Part shown: positions 6,391-8,942 of the stretch, piece after piece | Numbering within the stretch: the stretch's first letter is position 1 | How the letters are laid out: the number at the start of each line of letters is the position of its first letter | NCBI GenBank assembly: GCA_937890485.1 | Contig: CALBXN010000132.1 | Location: 1-8,942, forward strand | DNA length: 8,942 nucleotides | Direction of reading: 5' to 3' | DNA from: an uncultured Treponema sp. | GTDB taxonomy: Bacteria > Spirochaetota > Spirochaetia > Treponematales > Treponemataceae | Translations under genes and position numbers: made by a program | Notes under the pieces: model-generated | Told to the model about the DNA's origin: nothing | The model's input: only the letters and a program-made list of their open reading frames with translations | Database searches by the model: none

Positions 6391-7071
6391 TTACTCACTA
6401 ACAACTGTAGTATCAATAATAACTAATCTTGATGTAGCTAAATCAGCCCAACTTGAATCAGAATAAGTATCTACAATTTTTTTGTATTCTGTAATTGCTT
6501 GCTCTGTTTTTCCTTGAGTTTCTAACAATCTAGCGAGATTGAACATAGCATGAGGTTTTAATTCAAAATCTTCGTTAGTTAATGCTAATGAATAATATTT
6601 TTCAGCATTAACAACATCTGCTAATTGTTCATAACAAACAGCTGCATTGTAATAAGAAATTCCAGAAAGATAAGATTTTGCCATATCTCCTGATTTTGTC
6701 CAGTAATCTAAAGAATTTTTCCAATCACCTTTTTGGTAATAAAATTCAGCAACAATCATATTTGCTCTAACAGTATTATCATTGTTACCATTTGTTTCAG
6801 CAAAAGATTTTACATCAGACAAAAACTTCTCTTCTTCCTTAGCAAATTCATCACCTTCAAGAGTAGATTTTGATTTGAAATAGTTAAACACAGCTGAATC
6901 TAAAAAGTTTGCTCCTTTTAATTTTGATTTACTAGAAATAGTTGTAATAACTCCAATTGCAATAGAAACAACTACCAATAAAATTAAAAAAACAATCCAG
7001 AATTTTTGTGTTTTTTCAAAAAAACCACCTAAAGTATCAGAAAATGTTTTTTCATCCTTTGTTTTTTCCAT
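6391..7071 (-). CDS. membrane-anchored tetratricopeptide repeat protein
   Basis: A 226-residue protein with a short charged cytoplasmic N-terminus, one membrane helix at about residues 24-46 (FWIVFLILLVVVSIAIGVI) and an extracytoplasmic helical domain. Tetratricopeptide-like helices are visible at about 100-130 (VAEFYYQKGDWKNSLDYW), 137-165 (SYYNAAVCYEQLADVVNAEKYY) and 172-206 (HAMFNLARLLETQGKTEQAI). Topology resembles YfgM-like periplasmic TPR proteins that assist secreted or outer-membrane proteins; that role is only inferred. The start is ATG 7069-7071, with GAGG at 7077-7080 five bases upstream; the frame is open to 7113, but that overlaps the regulator end and lacks a ribosome site. It lies 19 bp after the regulator stop and one base before the lipoprotein ATG. 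Confidence 0.85.
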   Translation of the reverse strand: MEKTKDEKTFSDTLGGFFEKTQKFWIVFLILLVVVSIAIGVITTISSKSKLKGANFLDSAVFNYFKSKSTLEGDEFAKEEEKFLSDVKSFAETNGNNDNTVRANMIVAEFYYQKGDWKNSLDYWTKSGDMAKSYLSGISYYNAAVCYEQLADVVNAEKYYSLALTNEDFELKPHAMFNLARLLETQGKTEQAITEYKKIVDTYSDSSWADLATSRLVIIDTTVVSE

Positions 7072-7090
7072 AAAAACCTCGTTTATAAAT

Positions 7091-7999
7091 TTAGTTTCGT
7101 ATATCCAGATCATTCATCAATTTTGAAAGATAAGTTCTCTGAATTTCCATGATTTTAGCAGCTTCAGTCTGATTCCAAGACACACTGTCTAAAATCTGCA
7201 TTACAAATTTTCTTTTAAATTTATGCAATGCAGTTTTTAATGTTTTATCTGATTCAGTTTTTACATATTGATAGTCATAAATTTCATTATTATCAACACT
7301 CAAACGCAAATCTGAACTATGAATTATTGTAGGTTGCCCAAGAATACAAGCTCTTTCAATCGTATTCTTTAATTCTCTTACATTACCTGACCACTAATAA
7401 TCATATAACATTTTTAAGGCATTTTGTGAAAAACCAACAAAATTTTTTTTAGTTTTTTTACTGTAAATTTCACAAAACATCATTGCTAATGGTTCAATAT
7501 CTTCTTTTCGATACTGTAAAGAAGGAACATTTATAGGAAAAGTATTTAACCTATAATATAATTCACTTAAAAATAATCCCTGGTTAACTAAAACTTCTAA
7601 ATCCAAACTACTAGAAGCAATGATTCTTACATCAAATTCATTTACTTGAATATAATCTAGCAGTCTTTTTTGTAAATTTTGAGGAAGTTTTCCAATTTCT
7701 TCAAAAAGTATAGTTCCCTTTGAAGCTAACTCCAAAAAACCAATACCAGAATTATTTGAAGAATTATTATTACCAAAAATTTCTACTTCTAACATTTGTT
7801 CAGAATTAGAAACGCAACATACTCTAACAAATAACTCATTTCGTCTAAGACTTTTTAAGTGAATCTGTTCAGCAATGATACTTTTACCAACCCCATTTTC
7901 GCCATTTATTATAATCGGAGAATTTGTTGGTGCTATTTTTTTTATAACAGTGAGAATGTCCTTCATACTAGGACTTTGTGCAACAAAATTACGATACAT
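7091..7999 (-). pseudogene. PspF-like AAA+/Fis regulator, split by in-frame amber; sigma-54 loops missing
   Basis: One reading frame of 302 codons with an AAA+ domain and a C-terminal Fis-type helix-turn-helix (WNQTEAAKIMEIQRTYLSKL), as in enhancer-binding proteins without a receiver domain. A TAG at 7394-7396 (codon 202) interrupts it just before WSGNVREL, the sensor 2 segment; the frame is intact on both sides. Walker A is normal (GENGVGKS, 33-40). Walker B is FEEI, not the usual LDEI. The GAFTGA loop is absent (residues 73-92 read EIFGNNNSSNNSGIGFLELA), the pre-sensor-1 loop is shortened (IQVNEFDVRIIA), sensor 1 Asn is Ser (ASSS), and the first arginine finger is Leu (GLFLSELYYRL). The ATG is at 7997-7999; no strong ribosome site is seen. 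It has its own promoter and is followed by the TPR gene. It is either a decaying gene, a suppressed stop or a base-call error. Confidence 0.8.
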
Positions 8000-8019
8000 A
8001 AACAACTAGGATTAATAAT

Positions 8020-8047
8020 AGTATATATAAATAAAACGCATTGTCAA
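8020..8047 (-). promoter_or_regulatory. promoter of the split AAA+/Fis regulator
   Basis: A perfect TTGACA -35 (8042-8047), 16-base spacer, and TATACT -10 (8020-8025, 5 of 6) on the minus strand. The predicted start near 8013 leaves about 13 bases before the ATG at 7999. The -35 lies in the loop and 3' arm of the S1 terminator hairpin. Confidence 0.65.
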
Positions 8048-8064
8048 AAACATTCAACAATGCG
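8029..8064 (-). terminator. intrinsic terminator of the S1 gene
   Basis: Read on the minus strand, an 8-bp stem CGCATTGT (8057-8064) and ACAATGCG (8037-8044) with a 12-base loop, followed by TTTTATTT (8029-8036). It begins 17 bases after the S1 stop. The same bases carry the -35 of the regulator promoter. Confidence 0.8.
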
Positions 8065-8080
8065 CCTTATACCTAAAAAA

Positions 8081-8942
8081 TTAGTTTTTATTTTTTAACA
8101 AATCACCAAAAGGAGTATATGCTTCATCATCTCCATTGTTTGAAGATGACATATACTGAGAAATTTCATCTCTTTGAAGTTTTTGTTTATATTCTTTTAC
8201 AGAGAATGCAACTTTCTGCTTTGAAACATTAACATCAACAACAAATACATTGATTTTGTCACCAACATTGTATTTCTTAACAGCATCTTCAAAAGATTCT
8301 TCTCTACTTTCACAAAGATTTGATTTATTTATCAAACCTTCGATTCCTTCAGCTGCTTTTACAAAAACACCAAAATCTGTAATAGAAACAACTTCACATT
8401 CTAGAGTTGAACCTGCTTTGTGTTCTTTAGCAAATTTTTCCCATGGATTTTCTGTAAGTTGTTTAACACCAAGTCTAATTCTGCGAGTTTCTGGATTATT
8501 TTCGATAACCATAACTTCGATTTCTTGATTTACAGAAAGTTCTCCACCAAAGTGTTTTGTATTCTTTGACCAAGACCAATCTTCAACATAAAGGAAACCA
8601 TCGATTCCATCTTCAAGTTCAATAAAAGCACCTGCATTTGTGATTTTTACAACTTTGCGAGTAAGTTTTGTTCCAACAGGATATTTTTCTGTAATTGTAT
8701 CCCATGGATTTTCTGAAACTTGTTTTAGACCAAGTGAAACTCTACCATTTTGGATATCGTATCCAAGAATCATACATTCAACTTCGTCACCAATTTTTAC
8801 AACTTCTGATGGCTTGCTGATTTTCTTTGTCCAAGAGAATTCACTGATATGAGCAAGACCTTCGATACCTTCTTCAAGTTCGATAAATGCTCCAAATTCA
8901 GTAAGTTTTGTAACTTTACCTTTTACAATATCATTTACATTG
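8081..8942 (-). CDS. rpsA: 30S ribosomal protein S1, C-terminal part (open at right edge)
   Basis: The frame stays open through the right edge, so this is the last 286 codons of a longer gene; the ATG at 8771-8773 is internal. Three S1 RNA-binding repeats are visible, in order of translation: VKGKVTKLTEFGAFIELEEG with HISEFSWTKK, about 8935-8740; RKVVKITNAGAFIELEDGID with VEDWSWSKN, about 8680-8470; and CEVVSITDFGVFVKAAEGIE, about 8410-8195. The spacers between them each carry the ENPW motif typical of bacterial S1. The tail is polar and acidic (SSSNNGDDEAYTPFGDLL). S1 binds mRNA leaders and helps start translation on the 30S subunit. In treponemes it is, as I recall, sometimes fused to cytidylate kinase at the N-terminus; that part would be outside the window. 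It ends in the terminator at 8029-8064. Confidence 0.95.
   Translation of the reverse strand, partial: NVNDIVKGKVTKLTEFGAFIELEEGIEGLAHISEFSWTKKISKPSEVVKIGDEVECMILGYDIQNGRVSLGLKQVSENPWDTITEKYPVGTKLTRKVVKITNAGAFIELEDGIDGFLYVEDWSWSKNTKHFGGELSVNQEIEVMVIENNPETRRIRLGVKQLTENPWEKFAKEHKAGSTLECEVVSITDFGVFVKAAEGIEGLINKSNLCESREESFEDAVKKYNVGDKINVFVVDVNVSKQKVAFSVKEYKQKLQRDEISQYMSSSNNGDDEAYTPFGDLLKNKN

Noticed and set aside
7091..7309. Independent small Fis-like gene starting at TTG 7307-7309
   Set aside because: It is in the same frame as the AAA+ part, the conserved segment continues upstream of the TTG to the amber codon, and no ribosome site precedes it.
7394..7396. Genome-wide recoding of TAG (or pyrrolysine) as the explanation of the amber codon
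   Set aside because: The lipoprotein gene at 5613 ends in TAG at a natural position, the other genes end in TAA or TGA, and no other internal TAG interrupts a conserved protein here. No pyl gene or recoding element is visible.
1..8942. CRISPR array, transposon ends, phage genes or riboswitch
   Set aside because: No regularly spaced repeats, transposase or phage-type proteins, and no long structured leader were seen; intergenic gaps are all under about 150 bp.

Overview
The window looks like two pieces of DNA from different bacteria joined near position 870-880. Positions 1-869 (roughly 40% G+C in the coding part, estimated by eye) carry a small membrane protein and a complete nrdR whose protein reads like a Clostridia/Firmicutes NrdR. 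From about 880 to the right edge the DNA is much more A+T-rich (about 25-35% G+C by eye) and the proteins (PriA C-terminus, S1, TPR and lipoprotein-like genes, an IQRTYLS-type Fis helix) read like a Treponema-type spirochaete. Organism assignments come from memory of family sequences, not from a search.

Layout. A divergent pair opens the window: an 86-residue two-helix membrane protein (minus) and nrdR (plus), each with a recognisable sigma-70-type promoter. Four bases after the nrdR stop an open frame begins that is the C-terminal part of PriA; the N-terminal domain, the first helicase lobe and the first zinc cysteine pair are absent. Tail to tail with priA, overlapping it by 40 bp, is a three-gene minus-strand operon: moxR-type AAA+ ATPase, DUF58 protein, and a multi-helix membrane protein with a DUF4129-like tail. 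Its promoter sits so close to the moxR ATG that the mRNA should be leaderless or nearly so. Upstream of it lies a single tRNA-Arg(TCT) with its own promoter and a strong intrinsic terminator.

Further right, still on the minus strand, are a probable lipoprotein of unknown function, a membrane-anchored TPR protein one base upstream of it, and a PspF-like AAA+/Fis regulator. The regulator is split by an in-frame amber codon and has also lost the GAFTGA loop and the second sigma-54-contacting loop, so it is probably not an ordinary sigma-54 activator even if the stop is bypassed. Ribosomal protein S1 (3' part, open at the right edge) ends in an intrinsic terminator whose hairpin contains the -35 box of the regulator promoter.

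Working view: the MoxR/DUF58/membrane-protein genes form an envelope or protein-maturation module; regulator, TPR protein and lipoprotein may be co-transcribed; tRNA-Arg and S1 are housekeeping. I see no phage, CRISPR, transposase or toxin-antitoxin system. The items most worth checking are the nrdR/priA junction and the split, loop-less regulator.
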